Under the pieces are notes generated by a model that saw nothing but the letters and a program-made list of their open reading frames with translations, had not been told where the DNA came from and did no database searches. Position numbers and translations under genes: made by a program. This document shows positions 45,516 to 57,022 of a stretch of 64,000 nt of DNA, piece after piece. Origin of the DNA: Moniliophthora roreri (lineage: Eukaryota; Basidiomycota; Agaricomycetes; Agaricales; Marasmiaceae). Numbering within the stretch: the first letter of the stretch is position 1; the number at the start of each line of letters is the position of its first letter. The DNA is taken from assembly GCA_001466705.2 (NCBI GenBank), contig LATX02000224.1, positions 62,001 to 126,000 of the forward strand. The letters are read 5' to 3'.

Positions 45516-47180
45516 TTAGACCAGATACCTCCCGTCTTCGATGACCGTGACCATTAGCCCTTCGCTCTCCATGTGCTTGAGTGGTTTGTATACCTCAGCG
45601 TCCAATTTCCTCTCCGAGTACATCACCCTCAAGTCCACCTCTCTCAGCGTTTCTACCATGACTTCTTCATCTATCCCAGCAAGCATATGCCACCTCGACC
45701 CTACCATCGCAACAAACTCGACGTCTGCGTCGAAATGATCCCAAACCCTTAAACTTAATCGTTTGAGCTTTGGAAGTATAGGATGTTGCTGTTCCGCAAA
45801 GACATCCTCATTTGCGGACGAGCCTGTCAATTGTTCGCAGAACCTTTTTGTGACGGTTTGGCGTTGCGGTCCCGGAGGTGGCATTTCCAGGCCACGAACT
45901 GTCGATAAGCCAATCCACTGCTCATGCAAAGCAAGATCCTCGAGGAGTGGTGTATGTTGAAGGAAAGCTATGACGTCCGAGTCGGTGAGCGGCAAGCCAC
46001 TGAGTTCCACTGATGTGAGGTGACACTTGGAACGGGAGATGAAGGTGGAAAAAGCATCCTTGGGCCACATGCCGATGCTCAGGCATTCTGGATGGCATCC
46101 TCCGCGAAGACTCAACGTCTTCAGCGAAGGCAGGGTCAAGCAATTGAAGAGATATTCCAGTAATCGGTATGTCCCACCGTTTGCCCAAACATCAACCGAA
46201 AGGGATATAAGGTTCGAAGACGTGGGTACACCGTGCTCCAAAAAGTCGTATCGCTCTGAGAAAAGGTTTTCGCCGGCAATGAAAGCGCGACGGCCAAGGA
46301 TCACCAATGACGACAGTTGTGAACATAGGTCGACAACCTCGAGTACAGGACGAAGATGTATGTTACCGGGGGCAGTTTGGAATGTAGAAAGGTGTCGAAC
46401 ATTCAGGAGTGGAAAGTCGGCGGGAGGTCTGACAGACCCCATCACAAAGGAATCGAAGAGGGGTGCCGTCTTCATGAGAGAAGTTGTAGCTTCAAGTTGA
46501 CTCGACTCGATGCATGACGACGACCGTAATAGAGACAGAGTGCCTATCTCACCTAGGGTGCCCCATTGATGAAGTTGGCTCGGCACCCCGATTCGGAGAC
46601 TAATCCATCGGTAAGAGTGTTGAAGAAGTAGTTGTAACTGATCTCTAACACTCTGAATTTGGTGGTAGTTATGACACAGCGCGAGCGTCAACGGATACCG
46701 CGAAGAGCGGGTAATGCAGATTGTCAAGGGCGCTTCACTGCGCTGGCACAAGTGGGCACAAATATTCGACCATAGCATGGGCGATTTTGTGGCTACGTTC
46801 CTCCATCGTACGCAAACACTGGCCAGTGTGAATGCGGGAGACTCCCAGGCAGCACCAATGCCTAGAATTGTCGGTGTTGCGGCAAGAATAAATATGTGTC
46901 GCAGGAGTTCTGGAGGGAGCTGACGAATTGGGGAGCGAAGGGACTTGTAACGCGCAATCTCCCGTTTCAGGGAAGCTAGCTTGGCACGGTATTGGTTCAC
47001 CGACGTGAGAAGTCTATGAATGTGCATTTCGTATGCATTGATATCGTGCTCCGCGTCAGAGATGAATCGGTCAATCTCTGGATATTGGGAACGAGGCAGT
47101 GGGTCGTGCAGTCGAAGTCGCTCCTGCAGCTCGTCGGATGACAATGGGGGTTTGGTACAGCGCGTCCGAGGTTTCTCCAT
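45516..47180 (-). CDS. F-box protein (554 aa, intronless)
   Basis: Paralogue of the preceding gene in inverted orientation, presumably from an inverted duplication. It starts MEKPRTRCTKPPLSSDELQERLRLHD; the frame is open five codons further but without an ATG. Coiled coil (AEHDINAYEMHIHRLL), F-box SPIRQLPPELLRHIF, VCVRWRNVA, LTSVELSGLPLTDSDV, LALHEQWIGLS and the C-terminal VYKPLKHMESEGLMVTV. The F-box and the C-terminal block are better conserved between the pair than the middle repeats, as expected if the repeats contact variable targets. Confidence 0.92.
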   Translation of the reverse strand: MEKPRTRCTKPPLSSDELQERLRLHDPLPRSQYPEIDRFISDAEHDINAYEMHIHRLLTSVNQYRAKLASLKREIARYKSLRSPIRQLPPELLRHIFILAATPTILGIGAAWESPAFTLASVCVRWRNVATKSPMLWSNICAHLCQRSEAPLTICITRSSRYPLTLALCHNYHQIQSVRDQLQLLLQHSYRWISLRIGVPSQLHQWGTLGEIGTLSLLRSSSCIESSQLEATTSLMKTAPLFDSFVMGSVRPPADFPLLNVRHLSTFQTAPGNIHLRPVLEVVDLCSQLSSLVILGRRAFIAGENLFSERYDFLEHGVPTSSNLISLSVDVWANGGTYRLLEYLFNCLTLPSLKTLSLRGGCHPECLSIGMWPKDAFSTFISRSKCHLTSVELSGLPLTDSDVIAFLQHTPLLEDLALHEQWIGLSTVRGLEMPPPGPQRQTVTKRFCEQLTGSSANEDVFAEQQHPILPKLKRLSLRVWDHFDADVEFVAMVGSRWHMLAGIDEEVMVETLREVDLRVMYSERKLDAEVYKPLKHMESEGLMVTVIEDGRYLV

Positions 47181-47757
47181 AATGAAGGACCTCAATACTA
47201 TGAGATGGTCATTCCGGGGAAGCTTTGCAGATGAGACGGGTTACTTACGGAGCTAAATCGCCGAGAACACGTCTTGCAGCCAAGATGCTAAGCCTCAATG
47301 CGCTGAGAATTTGAAAGGAATGGAAATTCGGGTACGCGTGGTAGAATACGATATGTCGAGGTGCGCCACTCCGCCTGAAGTCTATAGAGGATTATCAGTT
47401 TGCCCTGATTTGAATAAAAACACCAAAGACTCACTTTGTTCCTTTCAAGGTGGAAGTAGAAAGCTAAAATTTGAACCATCATGATCATGCATGCTTCCCC
47501 GGTACTCGGGTCCCTCTCCATATCAACTGAAAGTCGCCTCTGCCGGCGGAGAGCGGGCCTCTCAATCAAAGGGATATAACAGCCAGCAGGAAAAATAGAT
47601 ACAATGTACATTCAGGAATGCCAGAGTGCCTAAGAAGAAAGCAAGGTAGCATAGAAATACATGCAACGATACTTAGGTAAGAAGTATCGTGAATCGAGAC
47701 ACGATAAGAGAAAGACTACGCCACGGTGAACAAAGACGTAGTGTATTAGCAGCGCCC
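47181..47757. other. Intergenic
   Basis: Short frames only between two minus-strand genes. Nothing recognised. Confidence 0.4.
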
Positions 47758-48591
47758 TCAAAAACGCAAGCTAATCCCGTCATTACGACTGCTACCCTTG
47801 GTAGCAGCTTCTTCTGACACCGAACCAACATCCCTCCACCTTACTGTCGCAACTCCCCTTCTCGCAGCAGCATCCTTTGCTAACTCTTCCTTACTTACGG
47901 CAGCTACAATCTCATCCCATTGCAAGCCACCTTTGAACCCCGAGAACGATCTCGATCGCCGAACCTCGGCACGACCTCGGAGAGCGAGTTGCTCCTGGTA
48001 TAACTTTGTCATTTGAATGACATGCTCGGACTCAGTGGACAATGTTGGAGGTGCAGATGGCAGGATCGGCGGGGAAATGCTGGGTGTTTTCCGGGATGAT
48101 ACAGAGGCATTGCGTCGTAGACGGGGATCCGCTTTTCTGAGGAGTCCCTTTTTTTCGAGATTAACAGGTGGTGTCTGGCGGTCGGTACTACCGTTACCCT
48201 CGTCCTTGCCTTTGAGAAAGGAAGACACGGTGTTCTTCATACGGCCTGACAACTTCCTCCTTTGTTGCTTCTCTGTCTGAAATGCTGCGTCATGCTCAGT
48301 CTTCCTTCGGCTGAGACGGCGTAAAAGGCCACTCGATGTGTTTTTCTGCAAATTCTCGCAGGATACCGGGGAAATGCTAACGGTGGTAGTGGTAGTGGTA
48401 GTGGTAGTGGTAGTAGACGAAAAGTAGTCTGAGGAGCTGTCGGCGAGAGTGACTTCATCAGGGCTAAACGCGAAACCCATTGGAGAGCAGGGAAGAGAAT
48501 CGGTGGAGAGGTTCAAATTCGCGGGTTGCGGCGGGGTGAGAAGGAGTTGGGTGAGTTCCGTTATGGATCGCGTGGTACTGGCAGTTGACAT
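47758..48591 (-). CDS. Disordered Ser/Thr-rich basic protein (277 aa)
   Basis: One exon from MSTASTTRSITELTQLLL. Features: an 11-threonine run encoded by a ggtagt-type microsatellite near 48380-48415, basic patches (LLRRLSRRKTEH, KQQRRKLSGRMKNTV), and RxxS sites typical of basophilic kinase targets. Near the C-terminus is a short helical part (HVIQMTKLYQEQLALRGRAE) followed by RRSRSFSGFKGGLQWDEIVAAVSKEEL. No known domain. Gene-like composition over the whole frame supports it as real. Function unknown. Confidence 0.75.
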   Translation of the reverse strand: MSTASTTRSITELTQLLLTPPQPANLNLSTDSLPCSPMGFAFSPDEVTLADSSSDYFSSTTTTTTTTTTTVSISPVSCENLQKNTSSGLLRRLSRRKTEHDAAFQTEKQQRRKLSGRMKNTVSSFLKGKDEGNGSTDRQTPPVNLEKKGLLRKADPRLRRNASVSSRKTPSISPPILPSAPPTLSTESEHVIQMTKLYQEQLALRGRAEVRRSRSFSGFKGGLQWDEIVAAVSKEELAKDAAARRGVATVRWRDVGSVSEEAATKGSSRNDGISLRF

Positions 48592-51500
48592 TGCTGTTGG
48601 CGCAGACGTTAGGCTATGCAGTACATTGTAAGGATATGAAAGAGAAAACGCACTTAGGATGTTTTATGTTGAGCCGATCGTTACGCTGCGCAACAAAGAC
48701 CGTTTATATGGCCCTCAATTTTGATCGTGGCATTGTCAAGAAAAGGCGATCTTAGGCCGTTTATTGTGCCATTGCTCGAGGAATTTCGGAGTTCGGATTT
48801 CTGGGGGTCATTTTTGTCATTCAGCGGTTTCCTTGAAGATAATTGAGCCCACTTACGATAAGTATAGAAGTTCAACCAGCATGTCAAGGCTCATCTACTC
48901 TTTGCCGTCTCAGCTCGTGTACCCAACGTTGCGCTGGCCTCGAGTCATCCTGGTTCCCCTCGCAACGTGGCCAATGCACTTGGCCCATTATTCTGATATC
49001 TGATCCGAGTGAGTTCTCAGAAGAAGTACCACGAATCCTGGGTGGGTGAGATTTCATTTACGGAAATAGGTGTCACGTTGCGGTCTGAGAAAAAAGTGGT
49101 GAGATAAGATTGAAGTTGAACCCAAAGACCCTCGTACCCAATTCCGTATTCTATACAAACATCTTCCTCCCGACTTGGGGTCGATGCTACGCTCAGTGCC
49201 TGCGAGATCAAAGCCTGCTCCTCTCAGCCCTGAAATAATGGACAGTGTCAAAATGATAGGGAATACTCACCTTGAACATGTATTCCTCGAAAACTGAGCG
49301 TAGCCTAGCCTTACTAGCGATATACATAATGGTAAAGGGTAAAGAGGAAGGAACAACAAGGTGGGAATTTTAGAGATCACGTCACTATCAGGCCTTGTCT
49401 CCAGGCCACCATCTTGAACGCGAGGATTGAAAGGTGTGTTCCCAGATGATTCACCTTTATAAATCCACTGAATTTAGCATTTTTTAAGGAAGGATGATGG
49501 CGCAGCCACCAGCACGTAAGAGATGTTGGTTCTGACTGCCGAAGTGTCATCATTCTCGCTGATTTGTGATTTCTATCCGTTCAACTGCGTTGATCACACA
49601 GGAATATGACTGGCATTTAATTTTCGGTCCATGTTAACTGGATTTCTCCTCGACCCGGACTACCAGTATTCCAAAACATAGGCCTTTCCTTAGCCCAAAC
49701 CCCCGCCATGCCAGGCAAGTACTTCAGCTTTCGCTCAGCCGAGATTTGTTATGAATTCTCTCATAGACCTGAAATATGTTGCATAAAACTCCAAACTTTG
49801 GCTATACACTATCCAATGGCACCCAGTACATCGTCGCGCTCCTTCACTTCTTGGTACTGAATAGCGCGAGCGACACGTCGGGTCTGCTCCCGAGAACAAT
49901 TGGCTTTACGCTGCTGCAGCTTTCCTCTCATTGTTCGGTAGTCTCGGAATCGTGAAAGCGGCATTTGCAACGCTGCTCGCTACTGCCACTACGGAGGCCG
50001 CGACGTTGGCTTCTCTACCTCCGGTTGAGTATCGTCAACGGTGACGATAGACAAGGAGACTGGCTGGTATGAGACAGAAGTGAAGCTACAAAGGCTGCGC
50101 AAGGACCAGCACATCGATGATCTACGTTTGGTCAAAATTTCGGGCTGGTCACAGCGGAAGCAGCCGAACGAAGATTGAAAAGCCGGGCAATTGCATGAAG
50201 GAAGTTGGGCGGGGCTGGGGCTAGATGGTCAAGCTGTATGGAGAAGCCGCGTCAGGAAATGCTCGTAAGCGTGTCATTAGTCAGGCACTCGAGTTTGCGA
50301 ACTGTTATTTGGTGGTGAGTTGCCCATCTGGACAATCTTTCTGTTGGCTGACAAGTTCAAAATCGTAAGGTTGCTCGCGGAACAGCACATTTATCCCCTC
50401 GTAGCGACCGAGTGCGACGCCCAGCACCGTCCCTCATCTTTACCTCATGAAATGATAATGCTCGGATCCCCCCTTGTTGTGGTTATTCCCACTGCTCCGG
50501 TCATTCGAGTCATGCCTATGCATTATATCTATAGAGCTGGCGTCGCAGCCCCAAATACATCGTGTTGCCAATATTAGCCTCGCTTGATCAAAGATCCAAA
50601 GGAAATGTCGTGCGGAAGGCGACGTTGATATCCGAACCGTCCTTGAGGCCCGCATTCGTAGCCGTTTTGTGCTTCGAAAGAACGCATGGTTTCTTCGGTC
50701 TCAACTCTTGTCCCCGATAAGGAGAAGCAATCATTTTTTGGACTATCACAGGAAGAGTCAGACCTAGAGCCATACTTCTGGACACGAACTGGTACCTGGT
50801 TCCTTACCAGCTCATTATAGTCATTGGTATGGGGATGATTGTGACTGGACAAGTCGGCCTCTTCAGTCTTGTCAGTCAGACTAAACTCGGAAACGCCGCG
50901 TATGTATGTGCGGTTCAGAAACTATACATTTCCTTCTCCGCATTTTCCTTTAGGGTTTGAATCAAGGCGTTACGTTCTGATTCTAATGGAGAACTTATTT
51001 CAGTCACTTTTCCCCTTGTAACCTCACCATATGCTCCGGATAGCGTCCGATGATTATGGAGATTATACAACCTCACTCAGCCTGCAAGCATGATCTAAAA
51101 TGAAAGCGGAGTTCTTAATATGGCCACAGCGTAGCTCGGGCTACTACAACGATGTGATTCCATACAAGTAGTCACTTACCCCGTGTTCTACAACGGAAAC
51201 AAGTGACTCCCTAATACTGCGTACTTCACAAATTCTCGTCCTTCTCTTACCTTTCCCGTCGTCGTCGTTGATTATGATGTCTTTTCGTCGACATTGGAAA
51301 TGAACCCCATCACTGGAGCTCTTCTGACTTCAAGCTACCGTCGGTCGTCAAATCCTCAGCATTCATTGGCAGCCAGCTATGCCACCAAGCGGTTTTCTAT
51401 TCCTATGCGGAAGCGCTATTTCTCTTCGAGAGCCTTATTCTAGAATTATACCTGTGTTGGGGCGGAAGCATTCAAGCAATGTAGTCACAAATTTCTGAGG

Positions 51501-51769
51501 AGAAAGAACAGACGATTACCAGGCACCGAGTATACGAGTGGAGGGATACCAAAGACGAGGGAACCGCGAGGGACGACCGGGTTGACGTACTGCGAGTGTT
51601 CTTCCTTTTTCCTCTTCGCTCGATGTTTGGCTCTAACGCATTGCAGAGTTCTGGACCGAAATTACATACCCAATCGCCCCAAATACCGCAGAGAACGAGC
51701 TGCTAATTATTATAGTCAAGTCGAGGTGGGGGCATTGCAGAGCAGCACCGTCATGACAGAGGCAGTGCG
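48592..51769. other. Gene-poor stretch of 3.2 kb
   Basis: No intact gene. Near 49890-50045 the plus strand reads APENNWLYAAAAFLSLFGSLGIVKAAFATLLATA, which looks like a former membrane-protein segment but is isolated and ends in a stop. At about 50585-50720 a peptide SKGNVVRKATLISEPSL is also isolated. Both may be relics. Confidence 0.35.
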
Positions 51770-51915
51770 ATGAATCAGTTGCGGGAGATAGATCTGGGAG
51801 TGCTGTTTACAAGAACGGTTGACGCTGAGCGATATAAACCCCTCAAGTATCTCGAAAGGTAAGGCCTGATGGTTACATTTATTGGAAACGGGAAATATGT
51901 TATCTATTGTTTAAA
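51770..51915 (+). pseudogene. F-box protein relic (C-terminal fragment)
   Basis: Reads MNQLREIDLGVLFTRTVDAERYKPLKYLER, a TAA stop at 51860-51862, then in the same frame GLMVTFIGNGKYVI. This is the conserved C-terminal block of the four F-box proteins (LREVDLRVMY..VYKPLKHMESEGLMVTV..GRYLV), with the stop replacing the codon between R and G. No upstream F-box part was found. Confidence 0.85.
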
Positions 51916-52045
51916 CCCTTCCGTGCCTACGATTCTGTAGGTATATAGTACACATGATTCAATACACGAATGATTCTGCCAACAAGCGAAAAGGAGAACT
52001 GTATGGTAAACTAGCACGTATAAGCAACCTTGAAAAAATACTACG

Positions 52046-52943
52046 TCACCACGGGAGTTCGCCTTGAGGTCCCCAAAACATGCCTAACCAACACAGAATC
52101 AGTTATCCCTGCTTGTTCACCGTGACAGGTACTTACCCGTTCTCTCATCTCCCGGCTCTAACAACGCCCATGGCAATAACACCTTCGCACCGTCAATAGG
52201 CATTCTCGTCCCTATATTGCCCGTCAATTTTGTCTTCGTCAGCCCAGGAGACACCGCATTGACTCTAATGCCGTCTTCCTTTGCTTCCTTTGCCAAATAC
52301 GTTGTATAAGAATTCAAGGCCGCCTTAGAAGGTCCATAGTCTGCGAGTGGCATCGGATATTTCGTTCTAGAGTTGCCTTGGAGGGTGTTGGAACCTAGTT
52401 CTGATGAAACATTGAGGATGACGCCAGATTGGGATTTGAGGAGAAGTGGGTAGAATGCGGTTGTCACTCGAATGGTACCGAGGTAGTTTGTGTTGAATAT
52501 ATTTGCGACGGTAGAAATTGGGAGCTCAGAGGCTTTTGCGAGGGTAGAGGGCACACCTAGAAAGCGGGCGTCGTGTGAATAGGAATGATAGGAATATAGA
52601 ACGAAGATCTGGTGAATGCGTACCTGCGTTATTCACTAGTACGTCTAGTCGCCCCTCCGCCTTCAAAATGACGTCACGAGCGCGAGAAACGGATTCGTCG
52701 TTTGCAACGTCAATCTGAACGTATTTGACGTTGAGACCATCTTCCTCTTTCAACTTTGCTCTGGTCCGAGTGGATTAGTCGAGATACGTTGACAATATCA
52801 GCGAGAGCGACTCACTGAGCCTCTATCCCTTTGTCTTCCGTTCTCGAAGCCAGGTACACCGTATGCCCCAGCTGAGCCAAGAGCTTGACGAGCTCGTACC
52901 CGATGCCTGTATTAGAGCCTGTAACGAGGATGACACGATTCAT
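52046..52943 (-). CDS. Short-chain dehydrogenase/reductase (SDR), copy 2
   Basis: Four exons (52943-52816, 52760-52624, 52556-52137, 52083-52046) of exactly the same lengths as SDR copy 1 join in phase to 240 residues. Cofactor motif TGSNTGIG, NNAG, catalytic NVSSELGS serine, YGPSK (Tyr/Lys) and the terminal GMFWGPQGELPW are all intact. A second ATG directly upstream (52946) would add one methionine. Probably an NADP(H) carbonyl reductase-type enzyme of unknown substrate. It lies upstream of an eight-cysteine secreted protein on the same strand, an arrangement repeated in decayed form at 58.3-59.5 kb. Confidence 0.93.
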
Positions 52944-53790
52944 CATGGGGGTCCTTGAGAGGATTTGGGGACTCTGAGACGTCTTTTATACCGCATTCAC
53001 CCCTTTTGGACAGCGATAACCTATCCAAGTAAAGTTTTCGTTGCCCTGACAAATGCAATCCGGCCGCGGAGGTCAACCGAATGCTGAGCCTGAGAACTGG
53101 GAAAGGATGTCGGCGTTTCAACGATCGAGCTTGTCGAATTGTTATGGCTCACTCACCTCGACCATGACTTCTCCCAGTTGAATGGTGTATCGTACTGAAA
53201 GGTGCCTTTGATGATACTAAGCACGTATTAGTCAAGAGGAAGGGAGCAAGCGCGGGAATTTTAAATTTGCCGTTAGCGCGGTGACTGGACAGCCCCTCGT
53301 TCCGACACTCACCATGACATGTACATCAGTTTTTCAGGGAAAAGTTCTACTTTATGTATCAATGTACACTGCAAGTTTGAGTGTGCTTCTCCCTAAATTC
53401 TACTCAAGTCCCGCCTTTTGCTGATAGTACTTTATAATTAGCGTGGAACTGTCCGGCGGCCGCGCGTAAGCGGACGGCAGCAGCGTCCTGGGTTGTGAAT
53501 TGTTGATGCGACTTCCTGACGTGCGAGAATCGACGAACGTTATGTCTACTTGTAGTCAAATACCTAGCTAGCTTTTACCTATTATATTACTGTTTTTCGA
53601 GCTACTCCGCAACATTCACGTATCATACACGGTGTCCGACGGGCTATAAACAGTAGATTTTCATTATACAACACACATATACATGTCCCAACAACTCACA
53701 GCATACTGTAAACAGCAGAGGACACACGACTCATTATACAATACTCATAAAGTATCCAAACTATAAGTCTACCTAGTCGCAGTATCGTGA
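52944..53790. other. Intergenic
   Basis: Contains the likely SDR copy 2 promoter (TATAAAAG, minus strand, 52983-52990). Otherwise only short frames. Confidence 0.45.
52983..52990 (-). promoter_or_regulatory. TATA box of SDR copy 2
   Basis: TATAAAAG on the minus strand, about 40 bp upstream of the ATG, at the same distance as in SDR copy 1. Confidence 0.5.
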
Positions 53791-54408
53791 TCACAGAAGA
53801 AGTAAAGATACGCCAGCCGCAGCACCTGCACCCAGTACTGCATTCAAACCAACCCTCGTAGCACCATTTGGAGAGATCTTGCTCGACTTGACGTTGAATC
53901 CCAAACTGTTACAACTCTCGGTGAGGGCTACTAACTGTCAGGCCAAGTGGGAACAACAAGACACAAACACCTACCATCCATCGCATTCTGCCCGTCTTGA
54001 ACAGTTACCGACCTGTCGTTCGCAACGACGCAGTCAAGGCACGAGGTGTATTCGTCTATGAAGGCATTGGTGCATGCGCAGGTGGTATCTTCGACATCAT
54101 TAGCACATCTCTAAGAGGACGGAGAGATCAGGGACGGTTCATAGTCTGAGCAGTAGCTCAATAACTTACGGTGGCCACTGGACCATTGCATGGTCTATCG
54201 CAGGCTGCTGGTACCAAATCTGGCAGCCCGGATGCCAACACAGAGAAGTTGCCACTGCCGGTGGAGTCCAAAGGACCAGTAAGGCTCAAGATACCTGGTG
54301 CCGTATTTTCAATAAGCATAGTAGCAAGAAGAGAGCGGATGACCTACTGGCATGAACAACGGTGGACAGCAAAGATAGTATCGTGATGGAAGCGATCATG
54401 TTGGTCAT
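53791..54408 (-). CDS. CFEM-like eight-cysteine GPI-type secreted protein
   Basis: Four exons (54408-54348, 54294-54170, 54110-53975, 53930-53791) join in phase to 153 residues. A signal peptide (MTNMIASITILSLLSTVVHA) is followed by a mature part with exactly eight cysteines: C-x3-C-x7-C, then D..C-x-C, x10-C-x2-C and a last C about 24 residues on. The protein ends in a hydrophobic stretch (VLGAGAAAGVSLLLL) after small residues, as in GPI-anchored proteins. The count, the CxC and the preceding Asp recall CFEM domains (fungal extracellular, often heme or adhesion related), but some spacings deviate, so I call it CFEM-like. Expected on the plasma membrane or wall. Confidence 0.8.
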
Positions 54409-56576
54409 GTTGCTCTTGGAGGAAAGGGACTGTGATGATGTGCTGTGGTGTAAGGAGGCAGGCAGGCTTGAGGTCCTGAGAGCTGTTGTATTCAAAATGT
54501 CAGCTATTCTTATACTGCCTAAACGTCCTTCAGGGCGCCAATCTGTAGTGAGACGGGTCATCAATTACATACTGCACGATCCAAAAGGCCAGTCAGCATT
54601 CAGGTCTGTAGCTAAAGTGCTTCCAGTAATGAGGTCCATAGATACATGGGCGCGCATCGACATTTGACAGACAGATGGATGTTATCCCCATGTCCACCGA
54701 CAACGATGCAGGGGTGACATACGCCGCTTGAATTAGGAACCAGCTGTACGAAAAGTATCGGAATCAGTAACGCACCGCAGTTCATGGATTCGCACAGTAG
54801 TACGCCGCATTGTAGCCACTGTTAATGAGGTCTTCCCTCCCACCATCAGGGCTTCTAGCGTGAAATACAGATGCCAGCGAAGATATGTACTTCGGCGAGC
54901 CCCGGCTTGATGGCGGCACTGTTGATGGCATTGACTGGAGTCCCGGCTCGAGCCGTTCGAAATTCAGACAGTTAACCGCACGCCTAGAAAGCGCTCGTTG
55001 GTATGTCTTTGATTATGCATAGCTCCTCTGGTATCTCTTCTGACAGATGTGAGGAGGTTGGACCGCGTTAGCATTACTTGCGCGAGGTAAACGTCACAAT
55101 CACCACGCGGACCGGTCAGGTCAGCGCATATCGAGATGCCTATAGCCAATACCTGCAGACTGTGTTCAACAGTGTATTAGCATGATTACAATGAGACCCA
55201 GCTTGCTTCCCAAAAAGACCTGAAATTTGGTAGGGAGCCATCGGCTTAGCCCCGAGCTGCTGGCATAAGCACCCAGAAGCGATACTACATGCCAGTCAAA
55301 GTCGTGATTGACGGAACGGCAGAAGTGTGTAGGACAGGGCCAGGTCCGTTCCTGGTTATTAGTCAAATCTCACGTATTGACGTGTCTGGGAAGCGTCGAG
55401 AAGAGTAGCGAAAATGATTCGATTAATTAGTTCAACGACTCTCCACTGTCGTTCTAGCACCAGGGCAGGATCAGCACTGTAAAGAACCACTGTTAGCGCA
55501 AACGGATTAGCTGGGCGGCAAAACAGAAAAAGTACTGCCAGCTACTGTCCAGTCACCGCCATGAATCCCACATGAATCATTCAGATATGATCGTTTCCGG
55601 ATCGGATACGCAAACGGCCATGTTTTCCTTCAGCTGCCACCAGAAATCACCGCAGCGCCTGACTCCAATTTAACTAGAAATGTTTTGTGATGCTAATCAA
55701 CGTTCGTCTACGGGGAAAAATCGTTCACGCATGCTGTTGCTATCATCGAGTCTGTGTGGCATTCGGTGATTGAATGATTAATGCCTACTTGAATTCCACG
55801 ATGTCGTCTCGCCTTTCTGTAAATCACCTTGAACTCTTTGCAGAGCAGCGAGGCTGGTGAGCGGTTGTCAAGACCTGTACGTCGCGTCATTAGATGACAT
55901 GCCCCAATTTTCCCGCGCTTCCCACTTTTCTTCTAACCACCACCATTGTAAACATCAGCACGTATCGCACAACCTTTGGTCCTACCATAATGGTAAGCCG
56001 AGGATCACGTCCACATCCGCATCGGCAAGATTGGAGCCATACATGGCGTGAATTACCCCTTTTTTTCGTTTTGCAAGATCTAATGCAACTGTCCTATCGA
56101 TGCGCCAGTAGTCTCGTGGAAGAATATGAAGATGTACGATGGTGAGTCGAACCATACTACCCTATCACTCATCGCATTTGCTGATTTTTTGAAGGCTATA
56201 CGTGTAAGTTCTGCTATACGAGCACCGGGCTGGGGGATAGTTCTGGGGGGAGATAGTTGTTTTGGGCTGGGCAGAAGAGTTTTAGGACAGGGCTTGAATT
56301 CGAAGTCAGGGCAGAGGGCTTTTGAGTTACGGAGCCTGCTGTGGGTTTACTACGATGGTCACTGAAGCAGGGATGTCAACGACTTGGCTCTTAGCGGCTG
56401 TTTCGGCTATGGCTCTCAGCGGCTAGGCCGATAAAATTCAGGAAAATAGGATACACCCATCCCAGATATTATTTATGACTTTGAAGACCCCTCTTGCGCC
56501 CTATGCGACCATTTTTTAACACTCAGGAAAAGGTAAGATTCGTGTAATCTGTTGATTGAAGGTCGGCGGTGAAGTT
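54409..56576. other. Intergenic, partly duplicated
   Basis: No supported gene. About 55600-55680 resembles 59815-59910, so upstream sequence was duplicated together with the secreted-protein gene. The rest has short frames only. Confidence 0.45.
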
Positions 56577-56984
56577 TCAGGCTTTATTACTACGACATCG
56601 GATAGCATCGGACACACACTGAATTTGCTGCGTTTCATCAATATCATCAAATAGCATCGGCGCATATCTCGTTGGGCATAGCCAGTCGTTGGCACCTACA
56701 CTGAAGGCGAATCGGCCGTGGTGAGAGTACTTAGCGCATTCGATGTATTTTAGCATCTTTGTAACGAATGCAACTAGTTCAAAGGTCTTTCCTTGTTGTT
56801 TGCAGCTTTCCTTATCCTTATAGCCATCGCAGCTATCATGACCAGCGGGACATTCTGGGTGCGTGAAAAACGACGCCTTCGTATCAAACTTCGGCCATTT
56901 GTTGACACTGTCCGGTCTCGCACATACGGGATCCAATTCCGGATGATCCCATCGTCTTAACTGATGCAACTGCGTGAGTCTCAT
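56577..56984 (-). CDS. Hypothetical protein or fragment
   Basis: Open frame of 135 codons with several cysteines (CPAGHDSC, KESCKQQG, ECAK, LCPT, QCVSDAIRC) and a protein-like composition. No signal peptide at the open start, so an upstream exon may be missing. I do not recognise it. It is head-to-head with the truncated GH76-like gene, and it may be a fragment carried with that block. Confidence 0.35.
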   Translation of the reverse strand: MRLTQLHQLRRWDHPELDPVCARPDSVNKWPKFDTKASFFTHPECPAGHDSCDGYKDKESCKQQGKTFELVAFVTKMLKYIECAKYSHHGRFAFSVGANDWLCPTRYAPMLFDDIDETQQIQCVSDAIRCRSNKA

Positions 56985-57022
56985 GAACTCGGGCCATTCT
57001 CGTTCTTCTCATGCTCTTGCAG

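Noticed and set aside
50585..50720. SKGNVVRKAT peptide like the C-terminal motif of adenylating enzymes
   Set aside because: No further motif of that family before or after it.
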